64,000 bases of DNA. Source: Symbiodinium natans (taxonomy: Eukaryota > Sar > Dinophyceae > Suessiales > Symbiodiniaceae). This document shows, in pieces, positions 31,791 through 42,002 of this stretch; positions within the stretch are counted from its first letter, which is position 1, and each line of letters opens with the position of its first letter. The notes under the pieces were generated by a model, which searched no databases, was not told the origin of the DNA, and was given only the letters and a program-made list of their open reading frames with translations. A program made the position numbers and the translations under genes. The stretch lies in contig CAJNDS010002109.1 in assembly GCA_905221605.1 (NCBI GenBank), positions 172,501 to 236,500 of the forward strand, read 5' to 3'.

Positions 31791-31964
31791 CCATACACTG
31801 TTGCATGCAAGTGAAAGCTTGTCGGGACAGATCCGAGTCGCACAGGTTACACCCACGTCAACCAGACACTGCGGGGCATCTTCGCTGTGGCAGGCCTCCG
31901 AAAAGTGAAAAGTGGAGCTTGAAAAACCCACCAAGAAACTCTTTTCCCTTCATCTTTTCGGTAG

Positions 31965-32083
31965 ACCAATGGTACCCTCTTCCTTCTTAGGGGTTTCAAG
32001 GTTCCCTTATAATTAATTAGAATCACCAACCTCAAAAGTATGGGTGCCCATACTATGAGATGGCTGCTGAGCTACCAAGTCTG
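31965..32083. mobile_element. TIR element, family B (diverged)
   Basis: CAATGGTACCCTCTTCC at the left, TTCCCTTATAA inside and GCTGAGCTACCAAG at the right. Confidence 0.55.
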
Positions 32084-32194
32084 AAGCCTCTCCCAAATAG
32101 ACCCTACACCCTACACCCTACACCCTACACCCTAAACCCTAAACCCTAAACCCTAAACCCTAAACCCTAAACCCTAACCTAAACCCTAAACCCC

Positions 32195-32440
32195 AAAAAA
32201 CCACACAAAACCCTATAGAACCCTACAAGAAAAGCTCTAGAAAACCCTACAAAGCTGCATAAAAACCGCCTAAAACCCTATAAGGCTCTACAGTACCCGA
32301 TAAAACCCTACAACGCCCTATAACACACCCCATACAAAACAAAAAAAACAGAAAAATGCCTTCAAATCATAAAAAAAAACATAAAAAAACCATAAAAACC
32401 ATAAACAAAGCCTTTAAATCATAAAACCCTATAAAGCCCT
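32195..32440. repeat. Degenerate AAACCCTATAAA tract
   Basis: AT-rich sequence made of loose AACCCTATAA and ACATAAAAA units. A similar tract is at 55540-55960. Confidence 0.7.
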
Positions 32441-32477
32441 GCAAGCTCTGTCGCGGCGCGCGGCGCGGGGGGTGCAG

Positions 32478-32512
32478 GCTGGCGTCAGGCCGTCGAGCGG
32501 GGCATCGTGCAG
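32478..32512 (+). CDS. Exon-like island, PPR-like turn
   Basis: After GTGCAG, reads AGVRPSSGASC; AGVRPS is typical of a PPR turn. GC donor (GCAAGC). If real, the PPR gene runs past the viral fragment to here. Confidence 0.35.
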
Positions 32513-32982
32513 GCAAGCGGTTTAGGGTTTAGGGTTTAGGGTTTAGGGGGTCTAGGGTTTAGGGTTTAGGGTTTAGGGGTTAGGGGTTAGGGGTGAGGGC
32601 CCCTCGTTGCGGAGGTTTAGGGGTCAAGGCTTTGTTTTGTTGGGCGGATGGGGAGAGGGGGGGGAGGAAACTAAGCTCGCTCCTTTGATTGGTGATGGCC
32701 CGCGCCCTCCAGTCCGTGGCCTTAAGCCCCAACCCCGAAAGCGCAAAGTCTCTTGGGGTTCAGGGTTTAGGGTTTAGGCCCGAGGGTGAAGGGTTGAGGG
32801 TTGAGGGTTTAGGGTTCACAAAAACCCACCCCCCCGCCCCCAAACGACACTCAACCCTAAACAAACCCTCAACCCCAATCCCAAAACTCTCAACCCTGCG
32901 CTCCGAACCTTTAGGGTTTAGGGTTTAGGGTTTAGGGTTTAGGGTTTAGGGTTTAAGGTACTTGGGGTGTTCCCCCTGGGAG

Positions 32983-33026
32983 GCCCTCGACTTGTCGGCC
33001 GTCCTGGCCGATGACCAGAGCCTTCG
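32983..33026 (+). CDS. LRR gene exon 1 (first recognised)
   Basis: Reads ALDLSAVLADDQSL and a split Arg codon. Acceptor GGGAG, donor GCAGTA. The next exon completes SLRNRRELILDF. Confidence 0.65.
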
Positions 33027-33484
33027 GCAGTAGTTGCGGCGTTTAGGGTTGAGGGTTTTGGGGTGTATAGGGTTCGGGGTTTAGGGTTTAGATTATAGGG
33101 TTTGGGGGGTATAGGGTTTAGGGTTGAGGGTTGAGGGAGGGTTTAGGGTATAGGGTTCGGGGTGTATAGGATTAGGGTTTAGGCTCTAGGGTTTGGGGTT
33201 TAGGGTTGAGGGTTGAGGGTGTTCAGTTTTTTTTGGGTTGCGAGGTCTTATGGGGTCCGTAGGGTTTGTACGCTTTTAGGGTCTAGAAGCTCTACAGGGT
33301 CCATGAAGGGTCTATAGGGTCTACAGGGTTCGGGTCTAGGGCTAAGGGTCTGGTGTTTTGGATTTGTAGAGTTTATGAGGTCTATTATCGGGGCCTTGAG
33401 GGAGGGGGGGCACCTCGCCAAGCTTAGAGTGATGGTGAGCATTAGGGAACCTTGGGTTACATACCCCCCTTGAACCCCCACCCC

Positions 33485-33735
33485 AAACCCTAAACCCTAA
33501 ACCCTAAACCCTAAACCCTAAACCCTAAACCCTAAACCCTAAACCCTAAACCCTAAACCCTAAACCCTAAACCCTAAACCCTAAACCTAACCCTAAACCC
33601 TAAACCCTAAACCCTAAACCCTAAACCCTAAACCCTAAACCCTAAACCCTAAAACCTAAAACCTAAACCCTAAACCCTAAACCCTAAACCCTAAACCCTA
33701 AGCCCTAAACCCTAAACCCTAAACCCTAAACCCTA
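33485..33735 (-). repeat. CCCTAAA array, 250 bp
   Basis: About 35 heptamers, nearly perfect, ending within eight bases of an LRR exon acceptor. Confidence 0.98.
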
Positions 33736-33742
33736 AAGAAAG

Positions 33743-33774
33743 GAACCGCCGGGAGCTCATCTTGGACTTCACAG
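33743..33774 (+). CDS. LRR gene exon 2
   Basis: Reads NRRELILDFT and one base: the LxLxF strand of an LRR. Acceptor GAAAG, donor GCACGG. Confidence 0.65.
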
Positions 33775-34153
33775 GCACGGCCAGATTCAGGTTTTGTGGG
33801 CTTTCGGGTTGAGCATTGAGGGTTTAGGGTTTAGGGTTTAGGGTTTGCGGGTATAGCATTGAGGGTTATAGGGGGGATCAGGTTTCAGGGCTTTTCGGGC
33901 TTTTTGGGGCGGCTTTCTCGGGCTTTCAGAGCTCTTAGGTGCGCCTAGGCGAGTTTGGAGGGGTGGGAAGGTGGGTTCAGGGTTTAGGCTAGTCTTGTGT
34001 TGCTGTTTGGTGTCTTTTTTCTCTTCCCCGTCGGGGTTGGAGTGGGTTTTTTGGGTGCTTTCGGTCATTGAGGTGTTCAGTGTCGAATAGTTGAGGGCTT
34101 TGGGGTTTTAAGGGGTTTTGAGGGCTTCAACACATGACCCAATGGAGGCTCAG

Positions 34154-34209
34154 ATCTCATCCCGGATGCTGCCGCTGTGGACATCGCGCGCGGCCTGCCC
34201 CCGGCATTG
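34154..34209 (+). CDS. LRR gene exon 3
   Basis: Reads LIPDAAAVDIARGLPPAL, the GDxGLAALAxGLPPSL half of the unit. Acceptor CTCAG, donor GCGTCC. Confidence 0.75.
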
Positions 34210-34237
34210 GCGTCCTGCAAGAAGTGGCACTCCTAAC

Positions 34238-34386
34238 ACCCTTAAATGAAATAGGGTTCTTAAGGGAGGGGGGTTCAAGGCAATTAGGTAGTAACCTAAG
34301 GCTCCCTGGCGCTCCCTACTACTCCCCAAGGCTCCCTAAGCTTCCCTCAGGTTCCCTAGGTACCTACCCCCTATGAACCCCCCCTC
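34238..34386. mobile_element. TIR element, family I (uninterrupted copy)
   Basis: GGTTCTTAAGGGAGGGGGGTTC at the left; TATGAACCCCCCCTCCCTTAA at the right; CTCCCTACTACTCCCC inside. Serves as reference for the interrupted copy at 37357. Confidence 0.75.
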
Positions 34387-34570
34387 CCTTAACCTGATAA
34401 AACTAGTTAAACCCTAAGCCCTAAACCCCAAACCCTGAAATCGTGACTTTCCTAAACCACTGAGACCTAAACCCTTATAGGTCAGGCCTCTCAGCCCTAA
34501 ACCCTAAAACCTAAACCCTAAACCCTGATACTCACGTCCCCGTTTCCATGCGTTCCCCTTAACCTTTCAG

Positions 34571-34583
34571 GTGCTCACAAGGG
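34571..34583 (+). CDS. LRR gene microexon 4
   Basis: After TTTCAG, reads VLTR plus one base, with a GA donor (GACCTC). Phase 0 before and phase 1 after fit neighbours. An alternative is a GT donor (GTAAGA) at 34596, giving a 25-nt exon. Confidence 0.5.
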
Positions 34584-34645
34584 GACCTCGGCCAGGTAAG
34601 AGGGATCTCCGTCGAGTTTATAAGAACCTCTCGAAGATCTAGGGT

Positions 34646-34745
34646 TAGGGTTTAGGGTTTAGGGTTTAGGGTTTAGGGTTTAGGGTTTAGGGTTTAGGGT
34701 TTAGGGTTTAGGGCTTAGGGCTTGGGGCTTAGGGCTTGGGGCTTA
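34646..34745 (+). repeat. TTTAGGG array
   Basis: About nine perfect heptamers, then CTTAGGG and CTTGGGG variants. Confidence 0.96.
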
Positions 34746-34914
34746 GCGTTTAGGGCTGAGGATTTTATAGGGCTCAGGGGCCAATCAGAAGCTTGTCATG
34801 GAGATCGGGCCCCCAAAGATTAAGAACAAGAGTTGCCCTAAACCCTAAACCCTAAACCCTAAACCGGTGCTCTACAGGCCTTCAGCCCCTCGCGCCTTAA
34901 AGCAGCACTTATTA

Positions 34915-35014
34915 GCTGAGTGGTACCCTTTTGCCCTTTTTGGCTTCTGGGTTCCCCTGTGAAAGGAACCGGCCCCAAGAAGTGTACCCTTAGAATATGG
35001 TTACTGGGCTACTA
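34915..35014. mobile_element. TIR element, family B
   Basis: GCTGAGTGGTACCCTTTTGCC at the left; ATGGTTACTGGGCTACTAAG at the right. Confidence 0.75.
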
Positions 35015-35059
35015 AGCACAAGCTCCCAACAGCCCTGAACCCTAAACCCTAAACCCTAA

Positions 35060-35130
35060 ACCCTAAGCCCTGAGCCCTAAGCCCTAAGCCCTAAGCCCTA
35101 AGCCCTAAGCCCTAAGCCCTAAGCCCTAAA
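35060..35130 (-). repeat. CCCTAAG heptamer array
   Basis: About ten copies of a variant with A to G. Confidence 0.96.
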
Positions 35131-35402
35131 CCCTAAACCCTAAACCCTAAACAGCTGAAGCCCGCAAACCCCTGAATGCCTCCAGGGTCTTGGAGTGGGC
35201 ATGTCTGCATATTACGGCGTGCTTGCCAGCGCACGACCCCGCCAAGTAAACCCTAAAAAACCCTAAAAACACCTGAACAACCTGTTCAAAAACACCCTAA
35301 CGACCCTTTAAACCCTCAACAACCCTAAACAAGCCTGAAAAGACCCCTAACGAATCCCTTGAATGCCCTAAGCCCTAAGCCCAATGTACAGGGCTTGGGG
35401 GG

Positions 35403-35613
35403 TACTTGGAGGTTCGTGGTACTTAACCAACTATAATTTGTACTTATAACCCACTTATAAGCCCCTTAAGTGCCCTAGTATGGTTATAAGTACAGCTATA
35501 AACCCTAAACCCTAAACCCTAAACCCTAAACCCTAAACCCTAAACCCTAAACCCTAAACCCTAAACCCTAAACCCTAAACCCTAAACCCTTAAGTACCAT
35601 GAACCTCCAAGTA
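35403..35613. mobile_element. Family C element with a CCCTAAA array inside
   Basis: Left part TACTTGGAGGTTCGTGGTAC through ACAGCTAT (35495), then about 13 CCCTAAA units (35496-35590), then the right arm TAAGTACCATGAACCTCCAA. Uninterrupted copies at 30041 and 41435 lack the array. Confidence 0.8.
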
Positions 35614-35638
35614 TCCCTGAGAGCCCAGGAGTCGCTAG

Positions 35639-35668
35639 AGATCAGCTGCCGCTGGTGCACAGAGATCA
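35639..35668 (+). CDS. LRR gene exon 5
   Basis: Reads ISCRWCTEI and one base: the C-T-x-I step of the LRR. Acceptor CTAG, donor GCGACC. Joined to exon 6: CTEI-SHEFLIQLA in register. Confidence 0.65.
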
Positions 35669-35689
35669 GCGACCCGCCGAGGTTTCAGG

Positions 35690-35860
35690 GCTCAGGGTTT
35701 GGGATTTAGGGTTTGGGGTTTAGGGTTTGGGGTTTAGGGTTTGGGGTTTAGGGTTTGGGATTTCGAGGCTTGGGGTTTCGGGTTCAGGGAGTTTGGGGTT
35801 TAGGGTTGAGGGTTTAGGGTTTGGGGTTTAGGGCCTAGTTTAGGGTTTAGGGTTTGGGGT
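35690..35860 (+). repeat. TTTAGGG/TTTGGGG tract
   Basis: Alternating variants, 5' half of the intron after exon 5. Confidence 0.92.
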
Positions 35861-36184
35861 CTAGGGCTTAGGGCATGGGGTGTGGGGTTTAGAGTTCCAG
35901 GTTTGGAGGATAGGGTTCACGGTTGCGCTTTTTGTGTTTTAGAGTTGAGGGTTTGGGGTTTGGGGGTGCAAGGTTTTTCGAACACGTAACCCCAACCCCT
36001 AAACCCCATTCGGCTTGAACTCTTAAGGGGTTTCTTAGGTCAGAAAGCCAAGTCTGAAGCCTCAAGCCTCAGGCCCGAAATCCTCAACCCTGAAGGGTTT
36101 AGGGAGGGTTTAGGGTTTAGGGTTTAGGTTTTGGGGACTCTTGGCAGGTTCTCCAGGAATGGACATTACGACATATTTTGTATG

Positions 36185-36312
36185 GCTTTGCCCTAAACCC
36201 TGAATCCTAAACCCCTAAGCCCTAAGCCCTAAACCCTAGACCCTAAACCCTAAACCCTAAACCCTAAACCCTAAACCCTAAACCCTAAACCCTAGACCCT
36301 AGACCCTAAACC
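36185..36312 (-). repeat. CCCTAAA tract
   Basis: Heptamers with CCCTAGA blocks, four bases from the exon 6 acceptor. Confidence 0.95.
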
Positions 36313-36316
36313 CAAG

Positions 36317-36391
36317 GCCACGAGTTCCTCATCCAGCTTGCGCCCGCGCTGCCGGGGTCCCTGACCCGCCTCTGGCTGTGGCTCGGCCAGA
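36317..36391 (+). CDS. LRR gene exon 6
   Basis: Reads HEFLIQLAPALPGSLTRLWL, then WLGQ; LAxxLPxSLxxLxL is the LRR core. Acceptor CCAAG. The 3' limit is inferred from a GA donor (GATGAG or GAGGGC) and is uncertain by a few bases. Confidence 0.75.
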
Positions 36392-36428
36392 GATGAGGGC
36401 CCCCCGCCCCCCCCCAAGCCCTTCATGG

Positions 36429-36500
36429 GTTTAGGGTTTAGGGTTTAGGGTTTAGGGTTTAGGGTTTAGGGTTTAGGGTTTAGGGTTTAGGGCTTTAGGG
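36429..36500 (+). repeat. TTTAGGG array after exon 6
   Basis: About ten perfect heptamers. Confidence 0.97.
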
Positions 36501-36579
36501 TTTAGGGTTGTGAAGGTGCTCTTTAGGGGTTAGGGCTCAGGGTTTAAGGGTTAAGGGTTCAGGGTTGCGGTTTTCGGGT

Positions 36580-36840
36580 TTAGGGTTTAGGATCTAAAGG
36601 TCCTCTTGGGAACTTCTCTAGAGTTCAGGCGTTTAGGATGTAAAGGCTCTTGGGACGCTGCGATTTAGGGTTTAGGGTTCGAGGTTTAAGGGCTTAGGGT
36701 TTAGGATCTAAAGGTTCTTCTTGGAAGCTTATCTGAGGATTTAAGAATTAGGGCCCTAGGGCTTAGGATCTAGAATGTAGGGTGTAGGTTTCAAGTTTCA
36801 GTGCTTTGGATCCAAGGGTCCTTCTTTGGAACATCTTTTA
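36580..36840 (+). repeat. Diverged tandem repeat, 70-90 bp unit
   Basis: Four loose copies of TTTAGGATCTAAAGGTCCTTCTTGG... each joined by TTTAGGG-type units. Confidence 0.6.
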
Positions 36841-36859
36841 TACGGGCCGGGTTCGTATG

Positions 36860-37025
36860 GTTTTAAGAGAAATGCCGGGTTATTTTGGTAACAAGGTATT
36901 TTGATCAATTCCCAAATCCCAAGCCGCGTTTTGCCAGAATAGGTTTACCCCTGACATAGCCCAAAATACCACAATCCCTACTGTAGGAACCCACCCAGAA
37001 AGGGTACTCCCATTTCGGGAAACCC
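36860..37025. other. Palindrome-rich block
   Basis: Contains ATTTTGGTAACAAGGTATTTTG and AGCCCAAAATACC as loose inverse repeats; perhaps a decayed TIR element. Confidence 0.35.
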
Positions 37026-37356
37026 TATAAACCCCAAACCCTAAAACCCTAAAACTCGAAAACCCTAAACCCTTAAAAGCCCTGAAGCCTGAAGCCTAAC
37101 AGCCTAAAACCCTAAAACCCAAAAAACCCTAAGCCCTAAAACCCTGAAAACCTAAAACCCGTAAAGCCCTTAAACCCTAAACCTGAGCCCCAAAGCGCCC
37201 GATCAGCTCGGGCTTAGGGTCTCGGTTTGCAAGGTTTAGGATTTGCGGTTTGGGGTTTAGGGTTTAGGGTTTTAGGGTTTAGAGGTTTAGGTTTTAGGGT
37301 GTCTTTGGTCTGGCTTTTTACGCTCAACAGGCTTCAAACTGAAGATTCGAGCCGCG

Positions 37357-37614
37357 CAAGGTTCTTCAGGGAGGCGGGTTCATGGGTAGGTACCTAGGGG
37401 AGTAGTGGGGAGTATTAAGGAACAGCCCTAAACCCTAAACCCTAAACCCTAAACCCTAAACCCTAAACCCTAAACCCTAAACCCTAAACCCGAAACCCTA
37501 AACCCTAAACCCTAAACCCTAAACCCTAAACCCTAAACCCTAAACCCTAAACCCTAAACCCTAAACCCTAAACCCTAAACCCTAAACCCTTGAACCCCCC
37601 CTCCCTTAAGAACC
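37357..37614. mobile_element. Family I element with a CCCTAAA array inside
   Basis: Left half (GGTTCTTCAGGGAGGCGGGTTC ... GGGAGTATTAAGGAACAG) and right end (GAACCCCCCCTCCCTTAAGAA) match the copy at 34238; between them are about 23 CCCTAAA units (37424-37588). Confidence 0.8.
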
Positions 37615-37626
37615 CACCAAAAGGAG

Positions 37627-37659
37627 CTTCGGCTTCGCCGCAAAGAAGATCGCTGAAGC
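37627..37659 (+). CDS. LRR gene exon 7
   Basis: Reads FGFAAKKIAE and a split Ala codon, the GLAALA helix step. Acceptor GGAG, donor GCCTTG. Joined to exon 8: IAEASLRELHLDF in exact register with other units. Confidence 0.65.
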
Positions 37660-37680
37660 GCCTTGAAGCCGTAAAACTCT

Positions 37681-37745
37681 TGGGGTTTAGGGTTTAGGGT
37701 TTAGGGTTTAGGGTTTAGGGTTTAGGGTTTAGGGTTTAGGGGTTT
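37681..37745 (+). repeat. TTTAGGG array
   Basis: About eight heptamers, starting 21 nt after the exon 7 donor. Confidence 0.97.
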
Positions 37746-38087
37746 AGGGTTTAGGGGTCTAGGGGTCTAGGGGTTTAGGGGTGTAGGGGTGTAGGGGTTC
37801 AGGGGATTAGTAGGGGTTTAGGGGTTGAGGGGTTGAGGGTTCAGGTTCAGGAATTCCACATGGTTTGGGAGTTCGGTAGGTCCCATTTTGGGAGGGGGGG
37901 GGTATCGGGTTGGGCAATTTAGAGTTTAGGGTTTGTGGTCTAGGGCAGAACTCAACCCGAGCCACGAGCTTCCGACTCTGACTCCGCAACAGGCACTCCA
38001 CCTTGAACCCCCTCCCCCCACGTCCGAGCGGTGTACAACAGACTTCCGTAAGATGTCACATCGTACCATGTGATGTGTAAGTTAGCA

Positions 38088-38185
38088 AGCTAGGACCCAG
38101 AGTAGGCCCCCTGTTCCCTTGTTTTAGGTCTTGGTTCCCGTATAAGCCCCTTTAAACCAAAAAAGGGCGACCTTTTTATTCCTAG
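38088..38185. mobile_element. TIR element, family B (diverged)
   Basis: AGCTAGGACCCAGAGT, TTCCCTTGTTTTAGG and AAAAAAGGGCGACC resemble family B blocks. Confidence 0.45.
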
Positions 38186-38205
38186 GATACTCTTGAATCA
38201 CTCTG

Positions 38206-38405
38206 AACCCAAACCCCAAACCCCAAACCCCAAACCCCAAACCCCAAACCCCAAACCCCAAACCCCAAACCCCAAACCCCAAACCCAAAACCCCAAACCC
38301 CAAACCCCAAACCCCAAACCCCAAACCCCAAACGCCAAACGCCAAACCCCAAACCCCAAACCCCAAACCCCAAACCCCAAACCCCAAACCCTAAACCCTA
38401 AACCC
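38206..38405 (-). repeat. CCCCAAA heptamer array
   Basis: About 26 units ending in CCCTAAA. Confidence 0.97.
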
Positions 38406-38623
38406 TGTGTATGGGTTATCTTGGGTCCAGATAAAGGGCTACCCTAAACCTGATAGCGCCGAGGAAGGAGTCTTAGCTCTGGCCCGGAATCTTCCGAGGA
38501 CTCTGTGCCAGGGCCTCCGGATTCGGGGTTCAGAGTTCCGTGTGTAAGGTTTCGCTGTTCAGGGTTAAGTTTAGGGCCCCCAGGTTTCCGGCGCAGTAAT
38601 GGGCTGCGGAGTACTGCTGCGGA

Positions 38624-38624
38624 G

Positions 38625-38655
<31 letters not shown>

Positions 38656-38665
38656 ACTGCTACTA

Positions 38666-38708
<43 letters not shown>

Positions 38709-38716
38709 TCGTCGTC

Positions 38717-38753
<37 letters not shown>

Positions 38754-38764
38754 TACTCCTCCCG
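38624..38764 (+). repeat. Compound triplet array CTG, CTCGTC, CTA
   Basis: CTG units pass to CTCGTC hexamers and then CTA units. Poly-Ser, Cys or Tyr open frames are artefacts. Confidence 0.97.
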
Positions 38765-38888
38765 CTATTGCCACTAGGAACCCTAAACCTCAAACACGAA
38801 ACCCCCAACCCTAGAACTTAGGATTCACTAGGCTGGCTGGGGATATTTTACATTTTCCTTAGCTGAGCTTGTAAGGTGGCCTTTTTGC

Positions 38889-38995
38889 CCTTGGGCCCCA
38901 AGCCCCAAGCCCCAAGCCCCAAGCCCCAAGCCCCAAGCCCCAAGCCCCAAGCCCCAAGCCCCAAGCCCCAAGCCCCAAGCCCCAAGCCCCAAACC
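38889..38995 (-). repeat. CCCCAAG heptamer array
   Basis: About 14 copies of a two-base variant. Confidence 0.97.
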
Positions 38996-39237
38996 CCAAA
39001 CCCTAAACCCTAAACCCTAAACCCTAAACTAAACCCTAAAAACCCTAAACCCTAAACTTTACAGGGCGTAGGCTTTTTGGCGCTTGCTGTAAGGGTTTTT
39101 AGGATACGTGTTTGTTAGTTTTTTTGAAGTTTTCTTTGCTTCAGGTTTTTGTTTTTTTCTTCTTGGTGGGCTGTTGAGTTTTAGAGTTTTCGGGGTTCAG
39201 GTTTCAGATGTGGAGGGATGGGGGCTTAGGCGTCTAG

Positions 39238-39293
39238 GAGCTTGCGTGAGCTCCACCTGGACTTCAACGACGGCTACCAGCTCGGCACAGGCT
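39238..39293 (+). CDS. LRR gene exon 8
   Basis: Reads SLRELHLDFNDGYQLGTG and one base. Acceptor TCTAG, donor GCGCGA. Joined to exon 9: QLGTG-SLQALADGMPP, same spacing as other units. Confidence 0.75.
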
Positions 39294-39321
39294 GCGCGAA
39301 GGTGCGGAGCTGATGCCACGG

Positions 39322-39412
39322 TTTAGGGTTTAGGGTTTAGGGTTTAGGGTTTAGGGTTTAGGGTTTAGGGTTTAGGGTTTAGGGTTTAGGGTTTAGGGTT
39401 TAGGGTTTAGGC
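39322..39412 (+). repeat. TTTAGGG array
   Basis: Thirteen perfect heptamers, 29 nt after the exon 8 donor. Confidence 0.98.
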
Positions 39413-39899
39413 TCGACGGTCGATTCTTTGTAATTAAGTATAGGGGGCCGTATCATGCTGGAGCACCAGACAAGGAGCCCCAACACCTTAAAATCCTGAA
39501 TCTTAACCCCTGAACCCAACAACTTTTTTGAGTCCTGGAATCGGGGGTTCTGGTTCAGTGCTCCTTAGGGTTTCGGGTTTGGATTTTAGGGTTCATGGTT
39601 TGGGGCTTCGGGTTCAGGGTTTGGGGTTGAGGGTTGAGGGTTGAGGGTTGAGGTGTGTGTTGGGGTTTAGGGCTCAGGGCCCAGGATTTTTTTTTTTCAA
39701 AAAACGGGGTTTAGGGTTGAGGCCTTCGGGGCTTAGCAGTGTGAGCCCACAGCTCCCCTTAAGCCCTGTGCCTACGCACTTCACACACTGACATAGACCA
39801 AGATCCTGCAAAAAGCATTTCTGGTGCCAGTACAGCCAACCATTTACAAGCCCTAAACCCTAAACCCTAGACCCTAAGCCCGAGACCCGGAATCTAAAG

Positions 39900-40610
39900 G
39901 GAGCGCCTACATCTGCAAGCTGCTGACAGCAACCGTGGAAGCCCTATACCTCCGAACCCTTGAGCCCCCCCAAATCGCCCTAAAACCCTTAAACCCCTAT
40001 ACGCCCGATAAACCCTGCAAACCCTATACACCCCATGAACCCAAAGTGGCAGCAACCCTTCCTGTGGGAAGCGGGGTTGACTGTGCCGGAGCAGATGTAG
40101 ATGCTCCGAAAGTCGGAAGAGCGCGCGGGCGGGTGTTTGTGTGTTTGTGTGTTTGTGTGTTTGTGTGTTTGTTTGTTTGTGTGTTTGTGTGTTTGTGTGT
40201 GTGCGCAAGCAAGCAAGCACTGCTGGTTCCGTCTCAGAACATCATCTCCACTTGGGAGGGCGCCACGCGCTTCAGCCCTTGCCACGGCAGTCGCCAGCAC
40301 TGACTTGAAGAGGCTGCCTTTGCAACTCGAAGCGAGAACTGCGTGGACTTGGCTGCTCAGTGTGGAGAGCGAACGTGGTGGCCTCGGAGTCAGACTCCTT
40401 TGCCACACGGGCTCCCCAAAGCGTTCCCCCCCCAAGCGTCGCTTTGCAAGAGGCCAGCCCCTCCGCAGCGCTACGCCACAAGTTGTTTGGCGCGAAGGCC
40501 GCAAGAAGGAGCGAGAAAAAAAGCAAAAACCTTATCCACAGAACCTGCAAGAATGGCCCAGGCCATGAAGCGGCGCGAGCTCGCATTAGGAGCAGTGCCC
40601 TAAAGCTTTG
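39900..40610. other. Unique GC-rich intronic block, possible coding relic
   Basis: A TTTGTGTG microsatellite (40133-40206) is followed by about 400 bases of GC-rich sequence open in several frames on both strands. The 155-codon + frame (40101) and 171-codon - frame (39989) have no family motifs. I leave it uncalled. Confidence 0.35.
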
Positions 40611-40616
40611 TGAAAT

Positions 40617-40783
40617 CCTAAACCCTAAACCCTAAACCCTAAACCCTAAACCCTAAACCCTAAACCCTAAACCCTAAACCCTAAACCCTAAACCCTAAAC
40701 CCTAAACCCTAAACCCTAAACCCTAAACCCTAAACCCTAAACCCTAAACCCTAAACCCTTAGCCTAAACCCTAAACCCTAGCC
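40617..40783 (-). repeat. CCCTAAA array
   Basis: About 23 heptamers, one broken unit near 40759. Confidence 0.98.
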
Positions 40784-40805
40784 CCCCCCAAGAAAACAAT
40801 TCGAG

Positions 40806-40861
40806 CCCTCCAGGCCCTTGCTGACGGTATGCCGCCAGCGCTTGAAGTGCTGAGCTTGGGC
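40806..40861 (+). CDS. LRR gene exon 9
   Basis: Reads LQALADGMPPALEVLSLG, a complete GLAALAxGLPPSLxxLxL block. Acceptor TCGAG; GC donor within GGCAGCGCGG, exact base undecided. Confidence 0.75.
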
Positions 40862-40958
40862 AGCGCGGCAGTGGCGGTTTGGTGTTGTGGGGGTTCGGGC
40901 TAGGAGGGTTTCCGTATCAGATTCTGCCTCTTAAGGGCCCAAGACCTAAGTTTGTCAG

Positions 40959-41022
40959 GGTTTAGGGTTTAGGGTTTAGGGTTTAGGGTTTAGGGTTTAG
41001 GGTTTAGGGTTTAGGGTTTAGG
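40959..41022 (+). repeat. TTTAGGG array
   Basis: Nine perfect heptamers. Confidence 0.97.
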
Positions 41023-41117
41023 TTGTTATGCGGCCTCTGTTGATCGGCTGCTCAAGATGCTTGGTGTATAGAGCTCGGTCTTGAACCTCGATCATGGCTC
41101 TGGCGGCTAGGGGTCTT

Positions 41118-41121
41118 GACC

Positions 41122-41208
<87 letters not shown>

Positions 41209-41209
41209 T
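41118..41209 (+). repeat. CTA triplet array
   Basis: About 30 perfect ACT/CTA units; a family G element starts right after it. Confidence 0.98.
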
Positions 41210-41212
41210 TTT

Positions 41213-41304
41213 GCTTAAGAACCCCAAAAGAATAAGAAATAATAATCCCTATATGACCCTTAACAAGGAAGAATGATTTTTCCGGGGTTCTTTAGCAATT
41301 AGTA
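41213..41304. mobile_element. TIR element, family G
   Basis: GCTTAAGAACCCC at the left and GGGGTTCTTTAGCAATTAGT at the right. Confidence 0.7.
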
Positions 41305-41434
41305 GACTACGTCGCCTTAGTTAAGGCGGTGAAGGGGTTCAAAAAAAACAGCTATCCTCTGATCTCTCCAATCCAGGCAAGAGCCCTTGAAGACCTCAAA
41401 CCTTACGTTCCCCCGCACCCCTTAAACAAATACC

Positions 41435-41575
41435 TACTTGGAGGTTCATGGTACTTACCAACGAACTATAACTCTGTACTTACTGCGCCGTATAACCATA
41501 TTAGAGCACCTAAGGTGCTTTTAAGTGGGTTACAAGTACACTTATAATTGGTTCATAAGTACCATGAACCAAGTA
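41435..41575. mobile_element. TIR element, family C (intact copy)
   Basis: TACTTGGAGGTTCATGGTAC at the left; GTACCATGAACCAAGTA at the right; internal TACTTA/TAAGTA symmetry. Confidence 0.8.
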
Positions 41576-41588
41576 AGCCCTGAACCCG

Positions 41589-41890
41589 AAAAATCCTAAA
41601 GCCCTCTAAACCCTCTAAACCCTCTAGTTAAACCCTCTAAACCCTCTAAACCCTCTAAACCCTCTAAACCCTCTAAACCCTCTAAACCCTCTAAACCCTC
41701 TAAACCCTCTAAACCCTCTAAACCCTCTAACCCCTCTAAACCCTCTAAACCCTCTAAACCCTCTAAACCCTCTAAACCCTCTAAACCCTCTAAACCCTCT
41801 AAACCCTCTAAACCCTCTAAACCCTGTAAACCCTGTAAACCCTGTAAACCCTGTAAACCCTGTAAACCTTGTAAACCCTGTAAACCCTGA
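41589..41890 (-). repeat. CCCTCTAAA nonamer, then CCCTGTAAA array
   Basis: About 25 nine-base units of the first type pass into about eight of the second. Confidence 0.97.
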
Positions 41891-42002
41891 ACCCCAAACC
41901 CTACAAACCCTAAACATTGTTAAGCCCTACGCCCTCTGCCCAAGCCCCGGTCTATAGGGTTTGACGCCGTGCAATTCATGCGCTGCCTTATATGGCTGCA
42001 AG

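Noticed and set aside
40101-40568. 155-codon + frame and overlapping minus frames
   Set aside because: No family motif and several overlapping open frames in GC-rich DNA; kept only as an unassigned block.
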